64,000 nucleotides of DNA from Mastigias papua (GCA_964019165.1 OZ025282.1:3622131-3686130), one strand, 5' to 3'; counted from the first letter of the stretch, positions 28,961 to 41,925 are shown. Numbers and translations are program-made. The notes: generated by a model from the sequence alone, not told the origin.

Positions 28961-29103
28961 TAGGCCAAACCTACTCCACAAGGAAGATAACTACGACCGC
29001 ATTTTGTACAAGACTTTTGAAGCTATCACTTCTATGCGATTTAAAGTATTTGATTATTAGATGAATTCCAGTCCCAAATCATCCCATATAACATCTTCAC
29101 TTT

Positions 29104-29362
29104 AGGTTTAAACATAGGCGGATCCAGAGTTTGGAATTGGGTGGGGACCATTTCGGAAAGAAAATTGTGGTGGCGGGGGAGTTTCCATAGCCACGCCCTT
29201 CCAAAACTTGTTGGACGTTGTGAAGAGTGCTCAATTCATTTCTTATTCATTTTCTGATCAAATTCATGTGGCATATCTCTGAACACAAATTTTCACAATA
29301 CGAAATATTCCCGTTTGGGGGGCCATGGCCTCCGGTCACTTCCCTAGGACCCGCGCTTGGGT
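29104..29362. mobile_element. MITE-like element with GGATCC-type ends
   Basis: Left end AGGCGGATCCAGAGTTTGGA, then a G-rich stretch and CCACGCCCTTCC; right end GGGGGGCCATGGCCTCCGGT ... CTAGGACCCGCGCTTGG. The two ends are imperfectly inverted. This kind of sequence is common in marine invertebrate spacer DNA. Confidence 0.5.
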
Positions 29363-29599
29363 TTAAACGTTATATGATCAAGGTTTAAAAATGGTGCATA
29401 GCCTCGTAATCCTTGAGCCTCGCAAGCACTGGGTGCATTATTCAGGAGATTCATTACGGCATGTATTTAAGGTGGTAGTCTAGGGATAGAAGCAAAAATA
29501 CAACATACAGACAACCACCTTAAGTTCAAAAACAAGTCGATCAAATCATCTAAGAAACTCTTCGTTCTATACGGATGTGATTTGGGCAAGACTTCGTTG

Positions 29600-29717
29600 G
29601 AAGAGAGCCAGTATATGTGGAACACAATTCAACAAAACAAAGGTACCAGTGTAAGTGGAACGCAATTAAACAAAAAAGGTACCAGTGTATGTGGAACACA
29701 ATTAAACAAAAAAAGTT
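29600..29717. repeat. Tandem repeat, 36-38 bp, three units
   Basis: Units start at about 29608, 29646 and 29682 with CCAGT.TA.GTGGAAC.CAAT followed by an A-rich part (TAAACAAAAAAGGTA). The last two units are nearly identical; the first is diverged. Confidence 0.85.
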
Positions 29718-29719
29718 AT

Positions 29720-31560
29720 ACTGAGGATCCAAACGATTAAACTTGCTGCTTTACGTTATGAAATGCAAAACCTTCTTCTCTGTAATTTTATTTTACTTTG
29801 TTAGCTTTGTTGGATTAAAGCAAATATTTGGTTTGGATTAGTTTAATTAACTATCTATTATACCGGCTGTAAATAATTTTGTACTAATAGTAAAACCCTT
29901 TCTTTTCTATTAACCTCCGTTGCCTTACTGTTGCTCCGGCATCCCATCCTCAATCTACAAGCCAGTAGGGGAACGGATAGTGATGGAGGCAATGAGCGCA
30001 TTTTCCAAATAGCATCCATATGGAAAGTAAAGTGTCATCCTAGAGAAAATGGGAGCAATGCCCTCATTATCATGTGAGGGAACCATGAAAATATCCTGTT
30101 CTTGTGTGTTCAAATGCAAAAGGATCTTCAGGACAAAAAATGGATGCATTAAGTGAAGCGAGAACGAGAAGCAGCAGCTAGAGGCTCTCCCATCTAGCTA
30201 GGTCACGCAGGCTAATACAGAAAAGAGGCTTAATGTAAGAAAAACACGCAGCAAATCTATACTGACAAGAAATATTGAAAATGGGAACCAAAATAAAACT
30301 AATAGGCTACATTAGAATAAGAATGAAGCAAGGCTCTACGTAATAATATTACACTTCAAAATCAAAACCAGCCCTTCCTTCAACTAGAAGAAACAATATA
30401 TTTTGTAACTATCGTGAAATTTCCAATCCGATTGCGGCTGGCTTAGACAGAGAGAGAGCAGTATCTCTCCTTTCAAAGGTCTTCTAACTTCCTTTCTTAT
30501 TCTGCTCGAAGATTTGCTTTAATAGCAGCAATATGAAGCAATTAATAACGTATGTGATGGATAATTTAATAAAAATCTTTTGTTCTTCGTCTGGTCTGCT
30601 ATCTAATAAAGTCATTAGTACTTATTACCGTCTCAAGATGCTACCTCCCATGAGTGTATGCTCCACATTCATGAAGCAGTTTAGGAAATATTGACTACAA
30701 TCACTCAACAATGATATTCGTAGTTTTCTTTGGAATTTCATGAGCCCCCCTTTTCACCAAAGTCAACCTTGCTTTCTCGCTCTAGACACCATATTTCTAT
30801 TTTAAGAGGTAAGTGCCGTTGCCAGATTTTCTTAACAGTATTGGATCAAATTTAACTACCTTTAGTACTGTATGCCTGTTTCTTTATAGGGGCTCTCCTT
30901 CCAGGGCACCCATCGGGTAATCAACATAAGATTTGTCGATCCGTTCTTAAATCTCTCAAGAATTACTGTTGCTGGAAATAGTTCTCAGTAATGCGTTTCC
31001 TACGATATTCCCACGTGAATGTACAGCCACCTTCTGGCAATGATGTGACAAGGTACAAAGCTGCTAAAAAGGGAGAAGTATTTATATCGACGAAGAGCTG
31101 ATTTAAGAAGTAAGAAAACATGCCACACATAACTATATCTTTATGGCAAGATTTACACGTCACATTATTCCTATAAACAATTTGTCGCGACGCATATAAG
31201 ACGCAAATCATGTTTGAAAATACAATGGGACTTTGCATTTGACTGCATTCAGGTTATCTAGTGGAGTTTTCTCAGTCGCATAGCACAGAAGAGCGGGGCC
31301 CTTACTGATGGGGGGTCTATTATCTAGAATCATTTAGCTAAATTCTAAATGCATCCAGGTATCTACCTCAGTGGCAAGGGTTATGTGATATTGCAAATGC
31401 TCTCTTTAGGTTTGACATTAAGTGAATGAAAATTTGAAGTCTAATGAAAACCACGGGACCCTTCTAGGGCCTACCCTTTCAGAGATCCTAGGGTCTAAAG
31501 ATAATAACCGTATCCCACGAGACAGGGCTTTCAGTGCCTCAAGACAACTGCAGAGTCTAT
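29720..31560. other. Non-coding stretch
   Basis: I see no gene, RNA or clear repeat. Short open frames on both strands have no recognisable features. Confidence 0.4.
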
Positions 31561-31572
31561 TGAGAAGTATGG

Positions 31573-32326
31573 ACTATGATATCAGAAATTACGCACAATC
31601 TTTGGATGCCACGCCCATTTCGTCGGCAAAGTTTTGCTTCACACCCTCCTAGAAGCATCATCCTCATGATGGTCCTGAGCATAGGGTATTTAGTAAAGAT
31701 AGTATCGTTGAAAAGTCTTCCCCAATTCAAAGTCAAAGGTCTGCTGCATGAGCAAGTATCTTATATAAATTGGTGACTCGTGCTCAAACTAACTCTGGCT
31801 TTCACGAGGCATAGGACGCCAGCGTAGGCGTAAGCACAGACCCAAGCATAGGCGCAAATATTAGGCGCAGGCACAGGCGCAGGCGCAGGCGCAATTACAA
31901 GCACAGGCATAATCCTTTGAAGGCAGTGCCGTCATTTTAGCTTCAACGTACCCCCACATATGCCCCCAGATTTATTCCTTTTTAGACTTCTTTCTGCTTC
32001 ATTTTTTAGGATCATTGCTATACATGTTTACCAGTTTGTGAGAGGTTATCTTTTCGGCGAAGTGGATTAATGTCAATGCAATTTGAGCCTACCCACATGA
32101 AGATACCAACCTTTGTTTATTTTAATCCGTTAACGTGTGTTGAACCGGACGGTCTATCGGATCGGTGGACGAGAACAACTAATTTATGCAAATAGTCAAT
32201 ATAAGTCAAATCGCTATGTACGGCAATAGCGAAGATGATGCTTATGGAGGAGGTGGGTGTATGAAGCAAAATTTCGTCAACAATATGGGCGTGGCATTCA
32301 AGGATTGGGTGTGGTTTCTGATAGCG
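31573..32326. repeat. Inverted pair of a 90-bp repeat
   Basis: 31573-31663 and the reverse complement of 32231-32326 match: TATCAGAAA.TACGC.CAATC, GGATGCCACGCCCAT, AAAGTTTTGCTTCA, AAGCATCATC.TC. In the parallel frame both read IRN..QSL.ATPI...KFCF. The roughly 570 bases between them are not mirrored, so this is either two insertions or the ends of a larger decayed element. Confidence 0.7.
31803..31912. repeat. (GGCGCA)n-like hexanucleotide tract
   Basis: Repeated AGGCGCA/AGCACAGGC units (GCGTAGGCGTAAGCACAG ... CAGGCGCAGGCGCAGGCGCA). This is the most GC-rich simple repeat in an otherwise AT-rich region. Confidence 0.8.
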
Positions 32327-32339
32327 GGGCCACCACACT

Positions 32340-34838
32340 TCGATACGCTTCGACTATTGCCGACAACATGCAAGATACGTATTTGGGATGAATTTGAAAA
32401 GTTGTAACATGTGCAGGAAAACTGCATTTTTAGCGAGTAATCATAGGATTTTCGATAAAAATCAAGTTTGGCCGACGAAGTGTCTTTCCAGGGGGCCTGC
32501 CTGTACCTGAAGTCGTGGGCTCAAGTCTAGGCTGAGTTATATCAGAGACTTAATAACTGTACCCACTGGCTCCTGCTTCTCGTCTGCTGCTTGACATGTA
32601 AGAATAGAAAGGGAACTACCATTGGACTAGTCTCCTGCTGTAGCCTGCACTGAATCAGCATAAATGTGGCCTAGGGCTACAGAAACGGAGCTAGGCGTCG
32701 CCCTATGCGCCATTGGCGCGGCAAGAGCTTTGAGTTTATCTTTTAATCAAGTTGCAGGTATAGGATCTCCTGAGGCCAGGATACATTTCCAAGAAAAGAG
32801 ACATGGACCAAATCGTAACATGAAGTTGTGGCAGAGACTCAAAAGTATTTATATAATTGCCTAAGCTTCTAGATTTAAAGGATGATACACTGTGATAAAA
32901 ATGGATTTCATAATTCTGTAAGTCAGATACTTCTTGCATCTAACAATTGTAGCGAAGGTGGCTTTGAAGAAATATGGTGTAGGAGATCTTTAAACTCTCC
33001 TTAAAATGTCATCAGTTGGTTAAATAAAACCATAATGATAGAACATGATATGAGTCAGAACATTCAAAGGGATAAAAAACCCATCTATAGAGGGCATATG
33101 TGTTGGAAACATATATTGTAAAGGCAAAGGGCGGTACTAAGACATCACACATCTTCTAAGATCAAAGGGTATCGCTCGCAAGCCGTGAGATCTCAATTCA
33201 GCATTGGTTTCACCATGGGTGGTATTAGAAAATTTCGAAAAGAGATGAAGAAATGAAAGTGCCTAGCACGGTTTGTCAGTCCTCAAAATGTCGTAGTTCT
33301 GCCTATCATGCCTAGGTGGTTAGTACATGAGCTGAAAACTGGCTTTCTAAAACCAAAGAAAGAAGGACAATACAGAAAGGGGAAAATGACATCAATTGTG
33401 CGAGGAATACCTGAGGTTTAAAATGAGAATTGTTATGCGCTTTAGGATAAGAGAAGACTTAGTCTATCCGATGTGCAGCTGATGAGATTTGGCAATTTAT
33501 GTGCAAGAGTGATGCTAAATCTGGCGCTTTAATGGTATTCTCGAGGTTCCATGTTTCAGCAATAATTCATCAAATGGACAAGAAGACTATCTTAAAGACT
33601 GATCTAACTCATCAAAATTTTCTTAATACCACATACTCTCAGGTCACCTTATCTGTGGTTTTTTGGCAAGAATGGCTTGCAGGTGGGAATATTTTCTAAT
33701 CTACAGCATCAAAAAACAACATTATGGTGTCTATAATTTAATAAATATTCTGAATCGCTTCATGAGTTCGTCACCAACATGCAAGATTGCATTCAAGGGA
33801 CAAAAGTTAAGCTCACAAATCTAGTCTTCAAGAAGAAAAAGCCTCGGTTCGGAGCTTTAGCCTCAAAATGGTGCTAGGTTAATTGCTATGGACGTGCCAG
33901 CTATCAAAAGTGGGGGGGGGGGGCAGGTAAAGACCGACAGAAATGTCTTGAGCCACACCCTTTTTGAGCCATGCCCTTTTTTGATGGATCTGCGCGTTTT
34001 CACTCCGAACTGTCGGATCAATGTCATTAAATCTAAACATAATATCCAATTGACTTGACTTAAAGTGAATGTCACTCAAACGTTTCATGAAATATATATC
34101 ACCAGTACATATAAGATGTTCAGTCAGGTTAGTGGGACCTGTCTAAAACAAAACTGGGTAAAACCTCTTATAGAGACCAGACATACTAGGCTGAGATAAA
34201 GAAAAATTATTTCTGCATCAGTAACAGGCTACAGCCCATAATGATGCAATCAGCAAGCGACAAAAAGATGGAGACTGCGATGGAAAGAGCGGATGACTAA
34301 AAACTTTAATAAATGTCTAAACAATTAAAGGTAGATTACAAAACCATTGCCTAATGCTTGAGCTAACACAAATAGGCCTAAATAGAAGTTCCGTTTTATC
34401 CAGTAGCTAATACGCTTCTCACTTGTGTCGGTTAACCGAATAGCATTTTTCTGCCAGGACCTGTCCCTTACTATGCAATACTTCAAATTTACAGGCTATG
34501 AGCTTAGAGACCACAACAACTTAGCAACAACATTGCTAAGGGAACAAACGCCAGTTGAGAGCAAACTATGGGCAAACTTTCGGACCATTTTCGTACATTT
34601 GCAGTGTTATATCTTTTGTACTATACTTGGCCATTTAAATTGAAATCGGAGGGCAATCAGGAGGAGGCTACGCATTGAATCTCTCCAGCAAATGAATACG
34701 TATCCAGCTTGTGTGAAGGTGGGATTTCAGTTGATTGTGATAAATCTTATGAACTCGGTGGCCAGTAAAACGGTGTATTTTTGTATTACTACACTGTACT
34801 ATTACACGATATATGACACGGCATAGTATAATACAGCA
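32340..34838. other. Non-coding stretch with a G run
   Basis: No gene recognised. At 33910-33990 a run of G is followed by GAGCCACACCC and GAGCCATGCCC, which look like the end of a decayed MITE. Open frames of 60-72 codons are not convincing. Confidence 0.4.
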
Positions 34839-34980
34839 CAATAAAATATAATATAATATAATATAATATAATATGATATAATATGATATGATATGATATA
34901 ATATAATATAATATAATATAATATAATATAATATAATATAATATAATATAATATAATATAATATAATATAATATAATATA
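34838..34980. repeat. (TATAA)n pentanucleotide array
   Basis: About 28 units of TATAA, with a few TGATA variants near the left end, and a pure right half. Confidence 0.95.
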
Positions 34981-35175
34981 ACTGTTCGTGTACTTTTCTT
35001 TTCTTTTCTTTAGCTTTTTCTATTTTTTGCTATTAATATGTTTTTTAAAATTGCTAGTGCTGTCTTAGGTGGAGACAAGAAGACCTTGTGTCTTTCTAAG
35101 CCAGGGTCAGCACAGTAGATAACCATTAATGGTTGCAGTTATTTTTAATTGAAGCAAAAAAATATAGCACAGTGT

Positions 35176-35277
35176 AATATAACATAACATAACATAACAT
35201 AACATAACATAACATAACATAACATAACATAACATAACATAACATAACAAAACATAATATAATAAAATATAATATAA
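35176..35277. repeat. (AACAT)n pentanucleotide array
   Basis: About 16 nearly perfect AACAT units running into decayed AATAT units. It lies 200 bp from the (TATAA)n array and differs by one base per unit, which suggests a common origin. Confidence 0.95.
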
Positions 35278-35949
35278 AGAGAAAATATAATTTTAAATAT
35301 CTATTCTTCAATAATATGCTTCTTTAATAGTGCTCTAGCATCCATCTGGAAAATACCACACACTGGTATGGAACCTATTTCCAATTGGAATCAATGAGGT
35401 TAAAGGTGACAAGCTGTAAGCCCTTGGAAGGGCTTAGTGGCTGGCTGAATGCATTGAATAAGTTCCATTCATTTGCGACGCGAAGGCAGAGATTGTTTCT
35501 TTAGGAGCAAATGTTTCGGCAGTTCAAACAGTTAGGACAGGTCAGTACTAGATTTCTGAGACCTAGGAATGTTGATAAGTTGATACGCATTTGAAGCTTC
35601 ATCTTTCACGCATGCGCATCATCTCTTTTGCTTAATTTGCTTAGATCTCCTATGAAAATTTATATACTCGAATGCTATGTTTTATGTAGCGCCTATCTAT
35701 CTATGTGTTATGTCTACCGATGTTGACGATCATAGTACCCCAAAGTTCTCTGTCTTTTGTACTGTGTATTACAGCATTATCTGTCCATGACAGTCCCAAT
35801 CTTCTTTTCATACTAGCAGCATATCAAGGACTTCTGGGATGTAGTGCCTAAATGTCTGCATAATACTGCAGTAGTGCACAAACTCAAATGCTCCCCTTCT
35901 TCCACACCATTGGATATCATTGCAGCAATAAATTGCATGAATTTATCTC

Positions 35950-36570
35950 GAGATGTCATAAAATGAAAAAAGTCGAGTATTGATATACGTGTTTATTTAT
36001 AAGAAAGATTTTTGCCCAGTACTGAATGTTTATTAGCTTTTTCATGATTTCAATACTGAACCTTCTATAAGACTTTCTTAGAAAGAAAAATCGAGCCTGT
36101 GTACCACTGTACCACTGCAATGTTACATAGACATACAAGCACTACACAATACATCGACTGTCACAGGAAATCTGTGCAAATAATTAAACAACAGAGATGA
36201 CCGGTTTGCATGAAAAATGGATTTTTTTGTATATGAACTTAGTTAATACAAACATTAATACGAAACAATAACGATACCACTGGGTGCAATATCAATGTCA
36301 TACCCAGTGGCCATTACATAGAAGGCGCAATTCACACTAAGAGCGAATTGGCGACATCACCAGACAATAGGATGACGTAAGGTATCACTCCAAAGCGGCC
36401 TCTTTATGAAGTTTCATCATTTAGTTGCCTGGCTACACTATTCGCTCTTAGTGTGAATGCAAACTTGACGAAAAGAAAAATGGAATTTAAAGTGTATCAA
36501 CTTAACAACTTTCTTAAGTCTCAGAAATCCAGTACTGAAGATCCTTCGTAACTTTTTGATCAGCCGAGTT
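35950..36570 (+). repeat. Dispersed repeat family 2, copy split by an insertion
   Basis: Matches 15790-16160, but the match stops at about 36222 after GGTTTGCATGAAAAATGGAT and resumes at about 36483 with GTGTATCAACTTAACAACTT. The bases GAAAAATGGA occur on both sides of the gap. The inserted 250 bp include the foldback element at 36331. Confidence 0.7.
36327..36461. mobile_element. Foldback MITE with TTCACACTAAGAGCGAAT ends
   Basis: Left end GCAATTCACACTAAGAGCGA, right end TTCGCTCTTAGTGTGAATGC, perfect reverse complements over about 18 bp, enclosing about 95 bp. Part of a larger insertion into a family 2 repeat. A second small palindrome (CCACTGGGT ... ACCCAGTGG) lies just to its left. Confidence 0.85.
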
Positions 36571-38439
36571 CTGCTTTCTTAGAAACCAGTACGAATGTAG
36601 CAAGGTGTTAAATGCCTTACTGCACATGCCTGATTCATATCGTAATTGTAGCGATCGGTACACAAGAACGCTCGTCACACAAGCGGTAAAGTGTAAATTT
36701 GCATATTTGGTAATCCGACGAATCAATAATAACTCGCATAATATAAGCACTTTTGGACCATAGTTTAGTTCATGCTTCAGTCATTACCCCTTACACACTT
36801 TTAGAATATCTAGTTTTTGCTGAGCCTTAATATTCTTAAAGTTTCTTGATTTTGAGCCTAAAAGTATTCCTAAAGTATTCTTGAACCTTAGCGATTTTGA
36901 GCATTAATACTCGTACAGACTACATTCTAATATTAAAAAGTGTGTAACAGACACTGCCCGAAGAGTTGCTGAGTCATGCCATACCGGAATGACTCCTAGA
37001 CGAGATAAATGAAGCTCAATCTTGGGTCGTTTTCTACAAAAACTCACATAAACAACAAATCTAAATCCCGATGAAGCATAAGCTTTGCATTAATCTTGAA
37101 TAATTTTCAAATTTCAGCCAACTTTTGAGCCCTTGTTATAGACTACATTCATATAAAAAAGTGAATAGGTAAGAAGTCTCGGGCCATTGTCATGCGATCA
37201 CTCGTATTGTCTCCTCTTACTATCGATGTGGTTAGCACTTATATTCTGAGCCAACGCCCTGTTATACTCTGGCTGCCTTTCAGGCATAATCTTATGGCTG
37301 CTCCATACAACTCGGAGATAGTACTAGGAGGAAAACATAACGTACACGCTCAAGAGTCTCCATCATGCCGAATTGCAATCTGATAAACTGTTTCTAAAAG
37401 AAGACTTAACATGATACTATGATATCAAAAACACCGGGGGGTGCATGCTTGTAGGCATATTCTCCGCAACCTACAACTTGATAGCTTTTCTCGCTGTTGC
37501 TAGCTTCTAATATAAAACAGATCGTACGTAAGCAAATACTCCTTGCAACATTCTAAATGAGAATGTAAGACATGTGTAGTTCCATGGCTCTGTCTCCTCA
37601 CGTCACCCTACTTCGTTTCAAATCAAGTTGAAAATTCCCAGCTTGATCCTACTCACACAACAAAATTTCGACATCTTGCAAACTCTTCGGGTGTGGGTCT
37701 ACGCAGCGTCTCTGGTAAAACTGGCTGTTATTGACACTTCAGAGCAACCCAGAATTCCAGCATCAAGAATCCCAAACATTTGAAATTGTCTTTGTACTGC
37801 GAAAGCCTAACAAACTGCCCTCACGACAGACACGAGCTTCAATCGCATATTTCTCTCTCGGGCACAACAGCCCGGTACTCTGTATGCAATGCAGCATTGG
37901 CGTAGTCCGCAAAGAGCCTTACCTTGACTGCTTGTGAGTGGCGTGAGTCCGAAATTCAATAGCAAGGTTACTAAATTACAGCTCTTATGCAAAATACAAC
38001 AGATGAAAAGACTTCAGTTGGGGGAATACATATTCTCCTAAGAAACCTACCTCAAGGCTTGGTTCTCAATGTCCCTTATCTGTCAACCTCTTTTGGCTAC
38101 ATTTTGTAAGAAAAGTTCCCTAATAGTTGCGTAATTTTAACTGCGCGTCTTTTTGTACTATATGGATATATTGTAAGTGTTCAGTGGTAAGATGAAGCAC
38201 GATGGACACTGCAAGTTTCAACCCAAATCCTTCTATCAAACACTTGCTACAAGGACTGCTCACAATTCATGAGAATATGGCATATTACTTCGAGACTAAT
38301 TGAAGAAAAAATAGGCATTAGTCTGCTGGCACTAAAAAATTTCACCATCGCACAAAAAGTTGAAACATTCTATAGCATTCTAAATGCTTTAGGATTTTTC
38401 CTTTTTCTCGTGTGATAAGAATAACAATGTTGGAATTTG

Positions 38440-38550
38440 AAAAGTTCTTTAGGGATTTTGTCTTTAGTCGTACAAATTCCTTAACTTACTTGGATTTCTT
38501 CATATTGGGTACTTATAAAGCAGTTCCTTATTAAAAACGTGCACCACTAA
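38440..38550 (+). repeat. Short copy of the CTTTAGTCGTACAAATTCC repeat
   Basis: AGTTCTTTAGGGATTTTGTC TTTAGTCGTACAAATTCCTTAA and an end ACTTATAAAGCAG ... TTAAAAACGTGCACCAC. Close relatives lie at 9140-9240 and, in part, at 43340-43370. Confidence 0.65.
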
Positions 38551-38676
38551 AATTGTAGGTTCTTGAGAGAACATGTCTTTGTAATAGTTCTCAATTTTAG
38601 AGTCCACGACAAAAGCGTTAGTATCATGCCAAGTTTACTTAACCATGATCGTAAAACTCAAGTCTAGTTTATCCAT

Positions 38677-38880
38677 CGTCGTAAGCGACGGGGATACGTC
38701 CCATTCCTAGGGGACAAGACGGCGATGTATTGGGAACATATCAAAAATTGCAAGAATCTCAGTTTTTCCATCTCTACGGGGACGGCAGCGTCGCCACCGA
38801 ACAACGTCATAATTGCATTGACATTGCCAAGGTCACAACGCCGACCCATTGACTTGGACACGTCCCGTCGCTTGTGACTA
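38677..38880. mobile_element. Foldback MITE with GTCGTAAGCGACGGG ends
   Basis: Left end CGTCGTAAGCGACGGGGATA CGTCCC; right end GGACACGTCCCGTCGCTTGT GAC. The ends are inverted with few mismatches, about 200 bp apart. It is GC-richer than its surroundings and has no coding potential. Confidence 0.85.
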
Positions 38881-40020
38881 CATAGAAACCAGGCTCAAGT
38901 TTGAATGAGCTTATGTCTAAGTTTAAACTATTCTCTATTTCGCTTAGAGTTCTGATGAAAAAAGTCAACAGTTCTTCGAGATAGTTGCTTACATTCAATG
39001 GATGTCACACTTGATGACAAAGAAATAAGAAATTTCTTGCTAATCTTTTTAAGTATTTTTCAACATTACTCAGCCACCAACTCGATCTATCTCATAGTAT
39101 TGTTCTGTGCTTCGTACAACGAAACTCAATTCATCCAATAGGGAAAATATTGACAAGTAAAATCTAATAGGCAAAGAATAAGATTGAAAACACGCCATTG
39201 ATTTGCCTGAAAAGCTAGTGCAAGAGTTATCATAAAACGTAATACACTTTCAGCTCTCAAATACTTTTCTCTGAACTGTACCAAATCCTGCTAATGATAT
39301 CATTTAAACTCTTTATTACTTCTCTTTTTCTACTACATAAAACTATACTACTGAGAGAAAAATTAAACGTATGTCAGATCTAATGCTTTTCTAATAATGC
39401 TATGAGCCACACAAGTTAGATTTTAATAAGCTTTTCATAGAGACAGACCAATCTGTTGGCGCACAGATTCGACAATTCGAATAGCAAAATTTGAAACAAT
39501 CTCTACAGATCTATCCAACTTTCTGCAGACTTCAAGAAGCAGCATTCATCAATTAAAAAGTTAGCCAAGGTTATTAAACTAATTTGTAAGGACCTGACTT
39601 CAAAGCAAAAACAAAATTGTGCAAGGTTCAGCAAGTCGGAGAAACAACAAAATTTTGCTCTGATTCAAATTTATAATAGCTCTGTTCGAGTCCTTCAACT
39701 GTTTTGCTGATGAGAATTGTCAATTCATTCTTTAGAGCCTAGAGGTTTCTGGTGTAGCATTGCATGAAACTAACCATAAGAGTTAATATTTGTGTGAGGA
39801 GTTATAGATACTATACTCCGTTATACTGAAGAGAAAAGGAGAAAAGAGTAGCTCAATATTGCTCTGAATTAATAAGATGCGTATAATGTAAAAACTAGTA
39901 TGAAAGGGGGAAATTGACGAAATAAGAAATCTGAAGACAAACTAAGAACTCATAAGATATAAAAAGACTATGAAATAAGGAAAAACTCGATTGGAAAAAC
40001 TAGTGAAGTTGCACGATTTA
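38881..40020. other. Non-coding stretch
   Basis: No gene or clear repeat found in this AT-rich sequence. Confidence 0.4.
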
Positions 40021-40025
40021 CGTAC

Positions 40026-40300
40026 CTTCAATGAGCGCGATTGTCGTATGAATTGTTGAAGATCCACCTTTCGAAGAGTTAGTCAGCTGATGCCTGCGTC
40101 CAGATTGAACTACGACACAAAAGTGTAACTGTCACATATTTGACTGCACATTGAGAGAGGATATTGAAAGAGTCACGGTCAGTGAAAACGAGTGGATTCT
40201 TAATCCGGTCAAAACCGCACACATGCCGGACTATAAACACGAGGTCGATCTGAGAACTCACGTCTGGCCGTACTCGTTGCTATGGTGACAATGGGAGACA
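40026..40300 (-). promoter_or_regulatory. Candidate non-coding first exon and promoter
   Basis: This patch is less repetitive and more GC-rich than its surroundings. On the minus strand it ends in GCTCATTGAAG|GTACGTAAAT, an excellent donor. It contains GTTGCTATGGTGAC at 40275-40288, which fits the X-box (RFX) consensus RYYNYYWWRRNRAC. Exon 1 of the thrombospondin gene begins at an acceptor, so an upstream 5' UTR exon must exist; this is the best donor I noticed upstream. The intron would be about 17 kb. It contains short upstream open frames only. It could equally belong to another gene. Confidence 0.3.
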
Positions 40301-41925
40301 TCTGACAGTAGCCGTATTTTGTCAGTATAGGTAATGATCGGAGCCAGTGCTAAATTAAGCCATTCGATTTGAACACTTCCTTAGTGAAAATAGATTATAA
40401 CCAAAATGCTCGATGGCTTCTAATTTAATTAACTCTTGCAGAAAAACTTTGACAATGATACTTTTGTAATTCTCGTTGATCTGTGGCAATTTATATAAAT
40501 ATCCACTTGTTGTTTTGCAGATGGCTCTTAGAAAATACAATTTTTAAACAGTGGAATAAAACGGCCTGGCAGCAGACTTGAAAGTGACCAGCCGAAAATT
40601 GACAATCGTTTTTCTGTTTGGGAGATATTAGAACCAATGCACTACACATGATAAATATTAGACAATACGAGAGGATTTTTTCGTGCTTACATAAAATATC
40701 ACCCTCCCCCCTCCCCGGTATATGAGATAAAAGCCCTCTACTAGCAAAAATACCACTCTTGGGTGTTTCTAATCACATATCGCAACAGTAGAATGGCAAA
40801 AATACTGTAAGGCAATAGTAATAAAAGTTTGAGGTTAGTTCTATTGATTTGAATGGTCTTTCTTTCGTATTTAATTTCGCTGCTGAGTAGTTGTGTTTCT
40901 AATATAATTGCTGCTGAAGTGGTGAACCGCGCTTTTCTAGATCAGCATCTGCAAAAGGGCCGACTTGATAACCTCAGCTCATGGAAACAATTGAACTTTC
41001 ACTCTAATAAAACAACACTACAAAACCTTTTTCACTTTTTGGAATGTGTTGAGGTATAAACTACCCAGTGGTGAAGAGCCAAATTTTAGTCCACAGGTTG
41101 GGGGTTCTTCCTAGTTTGAAAGGAGTGATCAAAACAACACTTCGATAGGACAGTGCCCCTCATATTTTTCAATACATTTCAGAAGAAATATTTCATCAAA
41201 AACTGGTGGATTAATGCTTGAGGGAGTAGTAAAAGCATGAAGAAATTCACGTATTTTTCATACAAACATAGTCTACAAGAAAGCAGTGATTGGCAGCTCA
41301 AAAACAGAGTGCAGAAAAAGTGACGGTTCCATGGTTGTGAACCGAAGAAGATTTCGACTTCTCTGTCCCATTCGAGGGAGGTTTAATAATTTTCATGAAC
41401 TATCTAGTTTGAGCAAAATTTTCAGGTAATATGTTAGTGACCGAGAAGGGTATAGACTTTCTAAAGTGGTGTCCTAAAGCAAAGATCCAGGATCATTTTT
41501 CTAGCATGAACCTTGGATAGGCACCTAGAACTAAAAGTCTCTTAATATTGCTTGAAACTTTTAGCATTCTAGTACTAAAAGAAGATTTCTAAACGTTTCT
41601 AAGAATACTAAGAGTTTCTTAATTGGTTTCATATTTTTGGACTTAATATTGCCTTACTGCTTGGAAGTTGAGCATTTCTGTATTGATATAAGCGTTCATA
41701 GTCACGAAGAAAGCCCAAGCAGATCAAATCAAAAGCTGCAATCTTTTCCAAACATATCGTAAATTTGAAAGATTATGTTGTAACCGTTGATATAGAGTGT
41801 TTTTGTCTGCAGAAAGTCAATGAACGACTTTGATTCTTTGAAGGTTGGGAATTATTGTTAACTGAGCGTGATCACGCTTAGTGTACTTACTCCCATGAAG
41901 CTTAGTTACGCTTGGTACTATTCAA
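40301..41925. other. Non-coding stretch
   Basis: No gene recognised. A 68-codon plus-strand frame at 40853-41059 starts with a signal-like MVFLSYLISLLSS but has no further support. Confidence 0.35.

Noticed and set aside
28671..29060. 129-codon plus-strand frame, one of the longest outside the thrombospondin gene
   Set aside because: It runs through a dispersed repeat whose other copies (15790, 35950) do not keep the frame, and the protein matches no family I know.
35126..35311. Repeated LCYVM peptide
   Set aside because: Translation of the (AACAT)n microsatellite.
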